Source: Blastomussa wellsi (Eukaryota > Cnidaria > Anthozoa > Scleractinia > Plerogyridae). From it: a stretch of 64,000 nucleotides of DNA. Below the pieces are notes generated by a model. The model had not been told where the DNA came from. It worked only from the letters and a program-made list of their open reading frames with translations, and did no database searches. Shown piece after piece: positions 21,851 through 33,035 of this stretch (its first letter is position 1; the number at the start of each line of letters is the position of its first letter). The translations under genes and the position numbers were made by a program. Location: assembly GCA_947652115.1 (NCBI GenBank), contig OX393562.1:13565073-13629072 (forward strand). The letters are read 5' to 3'.

Positions 21851-23360
21851 AAGTTGTATCCAAATCTTATCCAAATCTCTGCCAATATTGTGACTTTATG
21901 ATAAAAAAGTTAATAAAATTATCCATTTATTGCATTTTTAAACAATGTAAATAAGCACTATCAAATTATACCAATCAGTAAGAATAAAGACTGAAACATT
22001 TGTGGGTGAATTGTTGATTTTTTACTGTTTCTTTTTTTCTCTTCACAGTTAACCATTCCATACCCACTTAATGAAAGTTTCACTTCACTGAACATAACAA
22101 AGCATGCCAATCTCTAACAACCTCTGGCTACTTTATAATATTTGACTTTAGCCTATTCCAGGGTATCGAATAGCCAAGGGAGAACAAATAAAGCACCCTC
22201 CCTTGTTTTTTTACCTCGCTTGCCGGCTTCTTTGTCTGCCCCCGACAAGAACCTGGAATCGGCTAACTCGACTTCCGATGTCTAAAACTTTTAAATTCAT
22301 GATGTTCCCACCTGACATTAAACAGATAAGTACTACCTGGGCGATAAGTGAAATACCTGTAATAAATAAAACTATTAATTACACAATATTAATTTATGCA
22401 GTCTAGCTACAGGTGACTGAGGTGACTTTGCAGTGAGATACATTGGACTATGTACAACTAACTTCTGATTGAACATCCACGGTGCCGTAAGCAAAGCAAA
22501 ATTAAATATAAGCCCTCTAAGACAATTCAAAGTTCTAAGCAGCATTAATGGCAGAACTGAAAGTAATCAATAACAATTTTGCCACAAAATTTCATTCAAT
22601 TGGTAACTATGCTATTACTGGAATGTGCTAACAAAATTTACCTACCTAATTTGACGTGAACAACTACACAGAAGCAATTGGTTCATGGTTAACAGTCAAA
22701 CAATTGTAAAATTATAAAGAATACCCTACCCTTCACCATGCTGTTTTCCATAAGGAAAAACATTACCCTATAATATTCTTCAAATAAAGAAAAGCAATAT
22801 TATTAAAAGATTGCAGTTGCTTGATGTGATTTCTTGTCTTTGACAATATTTTGGACTCAATTGCACAACAATTGTGGATGTGTAACTTTCCAAGGTACAG
22901 AGCTAGCAAACTGGGAATTTATACATTTAAAGAGCCTGACCTACCCACTTTGCATCACGCGCCTCTATTACTGTTATTGTTATCACAAAAAGTTATTTTA
23001 CAAAAAAAAACAAACCCCAAATAAAGAAAAAATAGCGAGGACTATATTTTCGTAAAGATGTCACCTCCTTGAAGCATTCAACGTCGCTGGAAACAGATAA
23101 AATATGTCAGTCGCTAAACCTCACTTTTTCAGGGACCCCAAAAATGGCGGTTTGACTTGCAATGCATAATGGGTGGGTCAGATTCTTTAATGTACTTCCA
23201 TAAAAGACCCATACGTCATGGAAGGGATTTTTTAAGACCCCCCACTCCTCTGGAAATTGTCTAAAATGGTGTCCAAATTACAAAGTTTAATGAACAAGGA
23301 AGATACAACATTTCATACTGATAAAAAACAGAAGAGTGTCGCTTTTAAAATTCCTGTGCG

Positions 23361-23482
23361 CCGCCATGTTGGATGTTATGACGTCAGTGCGTTGTCCTTA
23401 TTGTTTTTAATGAGAGGTTCTTTTGTGTGAAACAATAGGACAACACACCAATGTCATAAAATTTGAAATGGCAGCATGCAGG
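23361..23482. repeat. Foldback element
   Basis: The arm reading CGCCGCCATGTTGGATGTTATGAC is mirrored with mismatches by the segment ending ATGACATTGGTG...GGCAGC on the other side of a TTGTCCTATTGTTT inverted pair. No coding content. Confidence 0.5.
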
Positions 23483-23708
23483 AAAGAGATAATCTTTTTC
23501 TTGCTTTATGAGTATGAAATGTTGTATCTCAAGTTGTTTCAAGAGCCGAGGTCCCTTTAAATTTTGTGGTCATTAGACCCCCAACCACAGAAATTTCCAA
23601 ACCCTTCTGTTGGGGGGGGGGGGGGAGAGGAGGAGTATGGAGATTTTCTGGAACTACATAATATTCAATTGAAAACTTAATTCAATCCTAGAAATATCTA
23701 CTGAGAAA

Positions 23709-26700
23709 TCAAAGTCCTTTGTTGAAATACACTTTTTTAATGGATGGTCCCACTTGCTTTCTGATTGCTTCTTGTGCCTCTGGTTCAAGCTTGTCCACTG
23801 ACATGGAGCTAGCAAAAGAAAAGCCAAACAAGGAAAAATTTTGTCAGTATTGTATTTCACAAACAATTCTGTGAACTGCTTGTGGTTTTATTTGACATCT
23901 ACAGCTAGCACTGCAATGTTCACTACTTGGCAAATGACAAGATTATACCAGGGCTCCTGATTGTGACACCTTGGGTGTGAATCTTGTGCTTGCTGGTCAA
24001 AAACTTACATCTCATGCTTGCTCATGCCTATGGAACAATTTCTCATGTGCCTAGCTCAACATTTGAGCTATTAAAGCCTTAAATGGTTAACACACTTTCT
24101 AAACCAATGCAAACTTGAGGGACAGAAACCTAGAAATTTTCAGTGTCTTTGAAAATATTCGGAAGGTCCTAAAAAATCTTCGGCTCACTTCAGGTATGGT
24201 CCGGTCATCTCAGAAAACCCTGACAAATGTCTCGCCCTTACTTGGAAAATGTGGCAAGTATACAGGTTATATGTTATTATTTTATTTAACAATCAAAAGA
24301 CAACTGTTAATCACCATCTTTGAGGAAAGATTGAACAAGCAGCAGGTACCATGAAGCACAAACTGAAATAAAAGAAAACATTTTAATAACACTTAATATT
24401 TGACAAGCAACAGCTCAAGTTTAAATAGCGGCATCCCACAGAGGGGGTTAGGAAAATTCGAGACAGTTCATACAAACAATGTAAAACTTCTGAGAATTCT
24501 CCCAACCCCCTGAGATGATTGAGGTTATATAAAAACAGAAATAGTCCAACTGCTTTTCTAAAATGTCACAACCATGTTTACAAAACACACCTATCAAACA
24601 ATGAGGGCACATGTAGTATCTCAGTTATAAATTTACAACATTCATAACAAATAACTCATAAATTGTGCAAAGTACCACCTTATGCAAAGTACAAATACGT
24701 AGAAAGGTAAGGTAAAAAAGACAAAGCCTGCACACAAGTCTAGTGGCCCATCAGGCATGAAGCGACAGAGAGTATTTCTACTCCCCCCTGGATGGGATGC
24801 TAGTCCATCACAGGGTTACCTCCAGCATAATTCAGCCAGTACCCATTTATACACCTGGGTGGAGAGAGGCACTGTGAGGGTTAAGTGTCTTGCCCAAAAA
24901 CAAAAGAAGTGCCCTGTCCAAGGCTTGAACTTGGACCGTCTGATCCCGAGCCCAGCACACTAACCATTAGGCCACTGTGCCTCCCTCAAATTATGTAGGA
25001 CACGCTGACTTATTTACCTCACACCACACAGCAGCATCTGTAGTGGGCCATGCATTGGTTTAATACGCTGTAAAACAAGTTAAATATAGTGAGATGTAAG
25101 CTTTTTGTAAGTTAGAATTAGAAGCTAGTTAGAATTAGAAGCTAGTTAGAAGCGCTCTTCCCAATTAGCGTGAAGTATTGACTTTGGAAATTTAGCTTCA
25201 TTCAAACACTGAGATGTGTTGCTAACGATGCTGAGAAGCAAGTTAGACTCTAAAATAAATCTTACATCTACTTACTTGCTTATTATTGGCTTGACGTTTG
25301 AAAAGCTAACATGTCAAGCCAAGCACTGGTCGCATTGATGATCAAAATGACAGCTTTTCAAATTAATTTTGCTACAGGGGGTTAATTTACCTACAATGGG
25401 TGACAAAAGTGCTGAGACACTTTGCACTTCCTAAGTACCTTGGGCACATTTTCCTTCACCCCTCTTGGATATTATCCCCTCCCCCAAACAATGTTGCATT
25501 TGCTACCTGCATGACTAGCTTTGATTCCGTACAACATTGAAAGGGGAATGAGGGGAGGTTCCCAAACTACACAAAGTTTAAAGAGAAAAACTTAAAAAAT
25601 TGAAATAAGCACTCATTTCAAACAACTGTCTCAACTACTTTTGTCACTCATGGTATTCCTAACCTTGCATATTTAAGCAATAGACCACACTTTCTATGAG
25701 TTTATAGGGGTAATAACCCACGCGGGATGTTTGGGAGAACACAAGGAAAGTTTTCAAATTACGAGCCGCAGGCGAGTGATTTACAAACTTTTCAAGTGTT
25801 CTCCCAAACATCCCAAGTTATTACCCCTATAAAGTGTGGTCTATTGCTTTTATATAATAATTCAGAAGACATGCAATTTTTACTGGAACTATAAAGCATA
25901 GCTAATTGACCAACCAGAGCGCGCGCACTGATTTTGTTATTATATAAAGAGGATTATGGTTTATGATTGTGTTATATTGCATGCACTTGAATTTGGATCT
26001 TTACAATCGTATAGTTTACAAACCTGCATAAAGCGATATTTCTCTATTTTTTCCATTATGATAGGAATAATAACTGAAACCAAAAAATTAGAACTTTTTA
26101 ATGGTGTGCATGTACATGATGATATACACCTGTACAGGGGGTTTAAGGAGGGTTTATGGTTTACGAGTGCACAATTGACGTGTTCACTGAGCACTCATTC
26201 AGATTTCAGGGACTTAAAAAGTAATGATGATGATTATCCCTTAGCTCTAGCTGGAGCATAAGCCGTAGGTCAGTGACCACTTCTGTTCTCCAACAGCTCA
26301 CTCTCCTGGGCAAGTTTTTCAAAAGCGTGTTCTGGTGTGGTCCCACTTCCTCATTTCAGACTCCACACCAATTCTACAGGAGTCTTGATTGATTCCTCCT
26401 CTGTTCTTTTCCACAGCATCTCATACACCTTATTCCAAAATGACTACCATCTTAATATTCTTTTGTTGGTATTTAAAGTAGCCCTTCTTGCCTCGTATTT
26501 AAGCTCAAAAATCAAAAGAATATTTTATCTTGAACGAGGCAACAAGGGCCAATTTGTATGTGCATAAATCAGCGGCCATTTTGGAATAAGGTGTATTTGT
26601 TACCCTGTCTGTCCAACTGATTTTTAAATTCGTCTTAGGTGACTGCAATTTCTGGGTTGTTTGCTTAGTTGTCCAAGTTTCTGAGCATCATGACCCTCAT

Positions 26701-29700
26701 AAAATAAAGACATTTACTGACTGACTGACTTACTACGATGTGGTAATGGTGTGTTAAGGACTGAGGTGATAATGATGATGGGAAAAATGATACTGATGAC
26801 GATATGACAAAAGCAAACATCTAAAAAATCATTTAACGCCAAAGTGGAGCTCACTCATTCCTGGTGCAGCCATTGTAATTCTTGAGATCACAACTTGAGT
26901 TATTCCTTTAGCTGCCGCCTTTTTGGACTTCCCAACAGGGTTGTTGTTCTCATCAAACACAACAATGCCATCAATTAATTCCCTGAAAGATCACCAAACA
27001 ATGGTCACAATCAGATATGCCCAGTATTGCATATCATAAAGGAAACAATGTCACATTTATTGAAGCAAGCATTAAAGGTGGCTTTGTGAATCTATTACTG
27101 ACAGTAACTGTTCATGAATGTACATGTAAGCTTATGTACTGTAAATTACAGCTACCTTTGGTGATGTTGCTGGGAGTGTTCTTACTACTGTTATTGGAGG
27201 AAAAATTTGTATTCATTACATTATTATTGCTATTTATAAACTGGACCCACCTTTGTCTCGTGAGAGGAATGTTAACACAGTTGGCTGCAGCAACTGCAAT
27301 AAAAGGCACCCAACGAGCAAGGAGAGGAGGTGCTGACTGAACAATAAGCGCAATTATAACACAAACTAAAAATACATTTCAATACAAACAGCAACAATGA
27401 TCAGTTCAAGACTTTTTCTGTAGCTAACAATTAATTTTTCTATTACTAACAGAAATTACATCATACCATAAGCTTAAATTAATTAGTCATAGTGGCATGT
27501 CCAGCTTAATTACCCTTCTAACTAGAAAATCTAGCTAGTGTCTCCTTCAATAATAATTATTTCTTAATAATTATTTTTTAAATAATTTATACAATTGCAT
27601 TAAAAGGGATAATGATAGAATGCTGGGCACATGGTCAGGAATATAGCCATTAGCTGGCTACATTTGCTAGCTGGATGACATACTGTTGGAGAAACATTGT
27701 TGAGATTCAACATTTGCCGAACTTAAGTCAGATAAACTTTCTGACAATAGTTACCTTTACAAGAGTGTTTAGCCCTACAGAGACAGCCACAGCACTAGAG
27801 GTTGCTGATACATAAGCTATACCAATCTGTCTGCGAGACATGGAATAGTAAAACATTAGACAAAACCAAAACCATTCCTCCAAAAATGCATTTAGCAGCC
27901 TCCAAAAGGATTGCCTAATAACTAAAAGTAAACCTTTTAATCCAGTGTCAAAATAGTTGTCACACATTACTAGCTTAGGCTGCATGAAATTGAACTAATT
28001 GAATTATGTTACATATAATAAGTGTCATATTTTTAGCTAAGTCTTTTACCAATGAAATTAAAAGTAAACCTTCATTTTGTCTGGACATTCTGGAAATTAT
28101 TTTAATTAAACATTGGCAAAGTTTTGGTCAACTACTGTTTGATGTTCAAATGTCATTTGTAGCAGTGATAAAGTGACTCAGTCAATCTACAGTACACTTA
28201 CTTTCCAGTTATTGTTGATTTAGCATTCCTATTGGTGTAGTTTACTAAAGCATTGAATGATTGATTGATCCACTGCCAAAATACAACAGCTGGGACAGTC
28301 CTGTCAAAGGAAAGATCACATATTGTTAATCATTGTAATTAAGGGTTTAGTGTTGGTTGGATTAAGAAGTTTTATAACATAGCTAGTAAATTTGTGTAAT
28401 AAAATTTGAGGGTGTGAGCGTGCTTTATAATTATTCCAATTGTGTACGCTGATGATGTAGCAAAACATTCTTATGACACAAAATAAATAACAATTAAAGA
28501 GTTATCGTTTGTCTCACGACGTAGTCACTTGTGATGTGGACCGCAACGTTTCGGCTGCATACTGCTAGCCTTCATCAGGCGATAAGGTCGACTGGCTATG
28601 TGTAGCTTTATAAAGCATGGTGCTCCGCTGTGATTGGTTGGTTTTCAACAGCTGTGATTGGTGTGTTTCAATCCTCGCTGATCCTAGACCAGTTAGTTGT
28701 TCCCTCGGCGGTTCGCCGTTGTGCAGTTCTCTCGTTCTTGTGTTTCTTGATTGTGGGCATCCAAGCTTCAGGAATCTCGATTCCACTATCCCTGTTGATG
28801 TTGTTAGGATGAAGTCTTATGTGAATAGCGTCTTTGACCCTGCGAGTGTACCAATTTTGATCACGATCAATAAACTTAACCTCGTCCCAAAGTCGGCAGT
28901 ATCCGGTGGTGTGGGCATGCTCTGAAACAACGGAGGTCTGGGTACTGGCGAGCTGGATGTCTCGGTTGTGTTCTTTAATCCTGTCCTGCATGGGTCTCCC
29001 CGTCTCCCCGATGTAGATTTTTCCGCATTCACAGGGAATATTGTAAACAACGCCGTCTTGTTTAGTCGGTTGAACAGCCTCTTTGGGCCGTACTAATTGT
29101 GATCGCAATGCAGTATCCAACTTGAAAACAGCGCGCACTCCTTGTTGTTGAAGGCAGCAGCGAAGTTGTTCAGACAGGCCACTGACATAGGGTAAAACCG
29201 TGGTAGTTTTGAACTCAGCTGCGGGCTCTGCTCTGTTGTTTTGTCTTCTATTCTTGGTGACCTTCTGCACATCGTACAATTAGGATAGCCATTAGGATAG
29301 CAATCGTACAATTAGGATAGCCATTAGAAACAAGAACAGAGGACAGGTGTTTCTTCTCCTCGGAGATAACAGAAAATGAGATCATGATCTAGACAACGAG
29401 ATCATGGTGTCCTTCGACGTAGAGTCGCTGTTTACCAAGTTGAAACGTTCCGATTGACGCCGCTGTACAAGTTGCACTACAAAAACTGGAGAACGACCCC
29501 AGCCTTGCAGACCGCACAACATTAACACCTGCTCAGATTGCTGACCTCTTGAATTTCGTATTGAGATCCACATACTTCCAGTATAATGGATCAATATACA
29601 AACAACAAGAAGGCGCAGCCATGGGAAATCCGGTTTCTGCTGTTATTACAAACCTCTACAGTACCGCTCAAATGTAAGTTACCACCGTCTCGCGAGAAAC

Positions 29701-32700
29701 GAGACTCGCATCGCGAGAAACGAGACTCGTATCGCGAGAAACGAGACTCGTATCGCGAGAAACGAGACTCGTATCGCGAGAAACGAGAACTGTCTCGCGA
29801 GACATTTCTCGTTTCTCGCGAGTGCACTGCAAGTACCAACTTTACGTTGTTGGGCCGAGAATATCATCGAGCGGACACGTGTCGTATCGTTGATTTTTTC
29901 GGTGATCGACTTGATCGGAATTTGTTTTGTTGTCTGTTCGTGCTGGATATCTACATCCGTCCTCGGTAGCGCCACGCTCTAGCTTGTCTAGTTTGAAACC
30001 TCGATTGACTTTATAATTACTTGGTTCATAGCATTCACATACGAAGCAAGGCTTCGAACATGTAATCTAAGTAAACTATTTATTCACAATGTGAAGCCGC
30101 AACGCTTTTGAACATGAAGCGTCGGTCCTCGATCGACTTTTTATTTTTGTTCTCGTTTTCAAATGTGAGGTCACGCTTCGAACATTCAGTCCAAGTTAAC
30201 TCTTCATTCACAAAGTAAAGCCGCAACGCTTTTGAGCAGGAAGCCTCCACTGATTTTGAATTCACATGCGAAGCCACGCTTCGAACGCGTAATCAAAGTT
30301 AACTTTTTACTCACAAAGTGAAGCCGCAACGCTTTTGAACATGAAGCGTCGGTCCTCGATCGACTTTCTATTTTTGTTCTCGTTTCCAAATGTGAGGTCA
30401 CGCTTCGAACATTCAGTCCAAGTTAACTCTTCATTCACAAAGTAAAGCCGCAACGCTTTTGAGCAGGAAGCCTACACTGATTTTGTATTCACATGCGAAG
30501 CCACACTTCGAACGCGTAATCAAAGTTAACTTTTTACTCGCAAAGTGAAGCCGCAACGCTTTTGAACATGGAGCCTCGATTGACTTTCTATTTGGTTTTC
30601 GTGTTGACACGAAACGCTTCAGTGATTCTCGAGAGAAACGAGAACCTTCTCGCGAGAAACGAGACTCGTATCGCAGGAAACGAGACTCGTATCACGAGAA
30701 ACGAGACTCGTATCGTGAGAAACGAGACTCGTATCGCGAGAAACGAGACGAGAGGTGGTAACTTACATTTGAGCGGTACTGTACATGGAGAGTTTCGAAG
30801 AACAGGCGATATCTACATCATCGTACAAGCCTCGAATCTGGAGACGCTATGTCGACAACACATTCACTATCCTCGATTGCGGAAATGTTGATGTCTTCCT
30901 ACAGTATCTAAATAGCCAACAGCCTTCCATCCGCTTCACCATGGAAAGAGAAAGTGACAGCAAGATTGCCTTCCTTGACACCGCAGTTTTGAGGTTAAGT
31001 TTATTGATCATGATCAACATTGGTACACTCGCAGGGTCAAAGAGGTTATTCACATAAGACTTCATCCTAACAACATCAACAGGGATAGTGGAATCGAGAT
31101 TCCTGAAGCTTGGATGCCCACAATCAAGAAACACAAGAACGAGAGAACTGCACAATGGCGAACCGCAGAGGGAACAACTAACTGGTCTAGGATCAGCGAG
31201 GATTGAAACACACCAATCACAGCTGTTGAAAACCAACCAATCACAGCGGAGCACCATGCTTTATAAAGCTACACGTAGCCAGTCGACCTTATCGCCTGAT
31301 GAAGGCTAGCAGTATGCAGCCGAAACGTCGCGGTCCACATCACAAGTGACTACATTGTGAGACAAACGATAACTGCTTAATTGTTATTTATTTTGTTTCA
31401 GAAGAATGTTTTGTTACATCATCAGTGTACACAATTGAAATAATTATAAAGCACGCTCACACCCTCAAATTTTATTACACAAATTTACTAGCTATGTTAT
31501 AAAACTATGTAACCCTTTAGAGTTTCTACTAAAACAATTAGACTACTCGGCTATTCACTTAGTACTGACCTGTACCATTGCAACATAGCTCCTGTTATTG
31601 CCATGCCACCAGGCACCTGGAAGGACATGCGACCCAAGAAATTCATCCGTTCACCGGTGTCTGGGTGAAATGCGGAGTCCACTAAATGCTTTGCATGCCA
31701 GAGCTCATTGACTGACACTTTAGTTGTTTTACCTTGCCTACAAATAATGCAAAAATATATAAAAAATGCTGTTGTTTTAAATAATACACTGCAACAAAAT
31801 ACTAAACAAAGTTGTAAGTTATTGTTATTCAGTGTCACATTTTGTCACTGCATTGAAATATAAACAAAATATACACAAATTGTACAAGATGCCGGGGGAG
31901 CAAGGTTGATTTAGTCATTATATACAGTAGTTTTAAGTAAATTTTATAATATTATGGAATCGATTCAGATGGGTAGCTTAAAAGCCTGGATTAGCTTTTG
32001 TGCTTTGAACAACCAGATCTTGATCCTATACATGTATCTGAGTACAGTTTTTGTTTGTTCCTAAATTGTTAGGCTTAAGGATCATGAAAATATAAAATAA
32101 TACATGACTAATTTCAGGATTCAGCTACGACAGCTATGACACAAAATATGCCAATTTTATAAACCACAGGGCTGATTTTTGAAAAGACATTCTAATAGCA
32201 GAGCTCCCGTGGCCCCATACCTATTGACATAGGAGCACCAAGCACACATACAAAGTACAAACACGAGACCCATGCCTTTCATTTCTCATGGTCAAAATGG
32301 CAAGCAGCATGACTTGCAGGTGAGTGCAAAATACGTACGTACATACGTCCGTATGTCTTTACGATATCGCCCCAAATGTTAATATGGTGGTCATAGTCGA
32401 GGGAGTCCGACTTGGTTGACATTTTTAAAGGTTACCATAAGTTTGCATCTTTGCCATGTTATGGTCAATTGACAGCTGTCAAAAGAAGATATCTGCTGAC
32501 CAGTATCACATGACCAGATTGCAGGCTCAGATTTAAAACTCATCGAGGTCACATGTTTTTTTTTGAAGTTGACTGCTGATTAGGTATTGATTTTTATTCA
32601 CTAATTGGGGGCTCAGGTCCAATTTCTTTTATTTCTGGTAGGATTTTTTAATTTTTCATGATCATTCTCAGCAAAAATTCTACAATTGGAGCTGTGGAAT

Positions 32701-33035
32701 CTTTCTTGAGTAGTTGCACATGCTAGCACTTTTAATGAACACAATTGCAGCATGCAATTTAAGAAATTATTAAGAACCAGCAAAAATACGGAGCTCCGCT
32801 TTTAGGCTTGGCTAAATCTATATATTACGACTTATATCATGCATAATGTAGATTGACTAACTTACGCATATGCCTCTACAACTTCTTTCGCCTCATCTAG
32901 TTGGGTATTAGTATAAAGAGCTTTCCTCCAATCTGTTATGGCAAGGAAATGTCTGAATCGTCCCCAGAATGTTGATTGATCCCACCTTGGCACATCCAGG
33001 TTGACTTGTCCTGGTAAGGCTAATTCTGCAGCCAT
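23709..33035 (-). CDS. SFXN2: Sideroflexin 2, mitochondrial carrier
   Basis: Ten exons on the minus strand: 33035-32866, 31737-31570, 28300-28202, 27830-27755, 27336-27251, 26982-26855, 26073-26024, 25067-25018, 24362-24315 and 23808-23709. They total 975 nt (324 aa plus stop) with consistent phases. Sideroflexins are multi-pass inner-mitochondrial-membrane proteins; SFXN1 and SFXN3 import serine, and SFXN2 is tied to iron/heme homeostasis. Diagnostic stretches are [15 protein letters not shown] near the N-terminus, [11 protein letters not shown] at about 78-88, [58 protein letters not shown] and the C-terminal [20 protein letters not shown] and FPQRC favour SFXN2 over SFXN1/3. The 48-nt exon 9 has a weak donor (GTGATT) but is needed for frame and homology. 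Intron 2 contains the Penelope inverted repeat. Confidence 0.95.
24722..24988 (-). mobile_element. tRNA-derived SINE, copy 2
   Basis: The reverse complement of the 21601-21850 family, lying in SFXN2 intron 8. It shares CACTGTGAGGG, ACCCATTTATACACCTGGGTGG and a tRNA-like head ending at the right (AACCATTAGGCCACTGTGCC). It contains an additional CATCACAGGGTTACCTCCAGC segment, as does the 49.7-kb copy. Confidence 0.78.
25676..25848. repeat. Long hairpin MITE in SFXN2 intron 7
   Basis: AGCAATAGACCACACTTT at the left and AAAGTGTGGTCTATTGCT at the right are perfect inverted ends. The arms continue through TATAGGGGTAATAAC, GGATGTTTGGGAGAACAC and GAAAAGTTT-type segments to a centre at CGAGCCGCAGGCGAG. 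Nearly the whole 173 bp could pair. Confidence 0.85.
26425..26594. repeat. Foldback element, TTCCAAAATGGCC family, copy 1
   Basis: Ends ACACCTTATTCCAAAATG and CATTTTGGAATAAGGTGT are inverted. The inner arms GCCCTTCTTGCCTCG and CGAGGCAACAAGGGC also pair. A second copy of the family is at 52934-53099 in PAN2 intron 21. This one is in SFXN2 intron 6. Confidence 0.8.
28500..29279 (-). mobile_element. Penelope-like element A, 3' part with GIY-YIG endonuclease
   Basis: The minus-strand frame 29279-28668 encodes the end of the reverse-transcriptase region followed by a GIY-YIG endonuclease. Visible are [18 protein letters not shown] with the YIG motif, the zinc-type Cys/His pattern CEC...EHNRDI...SEHAH, and conserved [19 protein letters not shown]. 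This RT plus GIY-YIG pairing defines Penelope-like retroelements. The copy is truncated at its 5' side near 29279, where short repeats of TTAGGATAGCCA begin. It ends with the hammerhead-bearing terminus near 28500. Confidence 0.85.
28539..28586 (-). ncRNA. Hammerhead ribozyme motif, PLE A
   Basis: On the minus strand: stem I strand TATCGC, core CTGATGA (28578-28572), stem II GGCT/AGCC around a 10-nt loop, GAAA, then the cleavage triplet GTT and GCGG, which pairs back with the first strand. The triplet is GTT rather than GTC, so cleavage may be weaker. Hammerheads at PLE ends are known; assignment here is by pattern. Confidence 0.65.
29687..29825. repeat. 21-bp array, left end of the Tc1-type element
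   Basis: Units of CGCGAGAAACGAGACTCGTAT repeat with a 21-bp period and finish in a hairpin (CGCGAGAAACGAGAA mirrored by TTCTCGTTTCTCGCG). A matching array lies at 30630-30755 near the right end in the same orientation, so the two arrays are direct rather than inverted. Confidence 0.85.
30091..30580. repeat. Tandem repeat of about 227 bp inside the Tc1-type element
   Basis: GTGAAGCCGCAACGCTTTTG recurs at 30091, 30319 and 30545. A half-period variant (GTAAAGCCGCAACGC) lies between the copies, so each unit is itself an old dimer of about 114 bp containing CACGCTTCGAAC and CAAGTTAACT. Confidence 0.85.
31288..31336 (+). ncRNA. Hammerhead ribozyme motif, PLE B (intact core)
   Basis: CTGATGA at 31296-31302, stem II GGCT/AGCC with loop AGCAGTATGC, GAAA at 31322-31325, and cleavage triplet GTC at 31327-31329. 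Stem I forms between TATCGC just before the core and GCGGT just after the cleavage site, five pairs counting one G-U. Every invariant core nucleotide is present. Stem III is minimal, as in other retroelement hammerheads that are thought to work as dimers. Confidence 0.72.

Larger units (their letters stand above)
19601..23708. other. Intergenic region, BNIP3 and SFXN2 converging
   Basis: Both genes end here, 4.1 kb apart. A possible poly(A) signal ATTAAA lies about 80 bp after the BNIP3 stop. The stretch holds two hammerhead-like repeats (19782-19883 and 20215-20470), a tRNA-derived SINE (21601-21850), a foldback element (23361-23482) and a G tract near 23612-23625. The remainder is A/T-rich with no supported gene. 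Confidence 0.6.
29659..30781. mobile_element. Non-autonomous Tc1/mariner-type element
   Basis: It is 1123 bp with 28-bp inverted ends beginning CAGTACCGCTCAAATGTAAG, flanked by TA at 29657-29658 and 30782-30783. TA duplication plus CAGT termini point to Tc1/mariner. Removing the element restores the PLE frame across the site (Asn-Leu-Tyr-Met-Glu), which confirms the boundaries. The interior has no transposase. It holds 21-bp arrays near both ends and tandem copies of a unit of about 227 bp. Confidence 0.88.
29397..31375 (+). mobile_element. Penelope-like element B, internally deleted and interrupted
   Basis: Plus-strand RT coding sequence begins near 29397 ([13 protein letters not shown], then a one-base break) and reads to 29658 ([15 protein letters not shown]). 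It resumes after a transposon at 30784 with MESFEEQA and [11 protein letters not shown]. The catalytic box is YVDN instead of YVDD, so polymerase activity should be lost. At 30991 (GAGGTTAAG) the RT joins directly to the endonuclease segment, skipping the intervening region present in copy A. The 3' end carries a full hammerhead motif. The copy is dead as an autonomous element. Confidence 0.85.
28369..31506. repeat. 515-bp inverted repeat in SFXN2 intron 2
   Basis: Arms 28369-28883 and 30991-31506 are inverted near-copies separated by about 2.1 kb. Each arm contains the 3' end of a Penelope-like element (endonuclease end plus hammerhead). Each also carries about 130 bp of flank (AGTTTTATAACATAGCTAG to the PLE edge) that is absent from the third PLE copy at 54.6 kb. 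The inverted duplication therefore extends beyond the element itself. A transcript of this intron in either direction could form a long double-stranded stem. Confidence 0.88.

Noticed and set aside
24314..24320. Non-canonical (AT-starting) intron after SFXN2 exon 9
   Set aside because: A GT donor three bases further (24314-24313) keeps frame and gives FPQRCSMSV, matching sideroflexin length exactly.
25956..26261. Plus-strand 101-codon open frame
   Set aside because: It overlaps SFXN2 exon 7 (26024-26073) on the opposite strand, and the remainder has no homology or splice context.
28617..28925. Plus-strand open frames of 102 and 60 codons, and equivalents at 30847-31257 and 54169-54456
   Set aside because: They are antisense shadows of the Penelope GIY-YIG endonuclease frame.
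29687..29825. Regularly spaced repeats resembling a CRISPR array
   Set aside because: The units are contiguous with a 21-bp period and no unique spacers, in a eukaryotic transposon.
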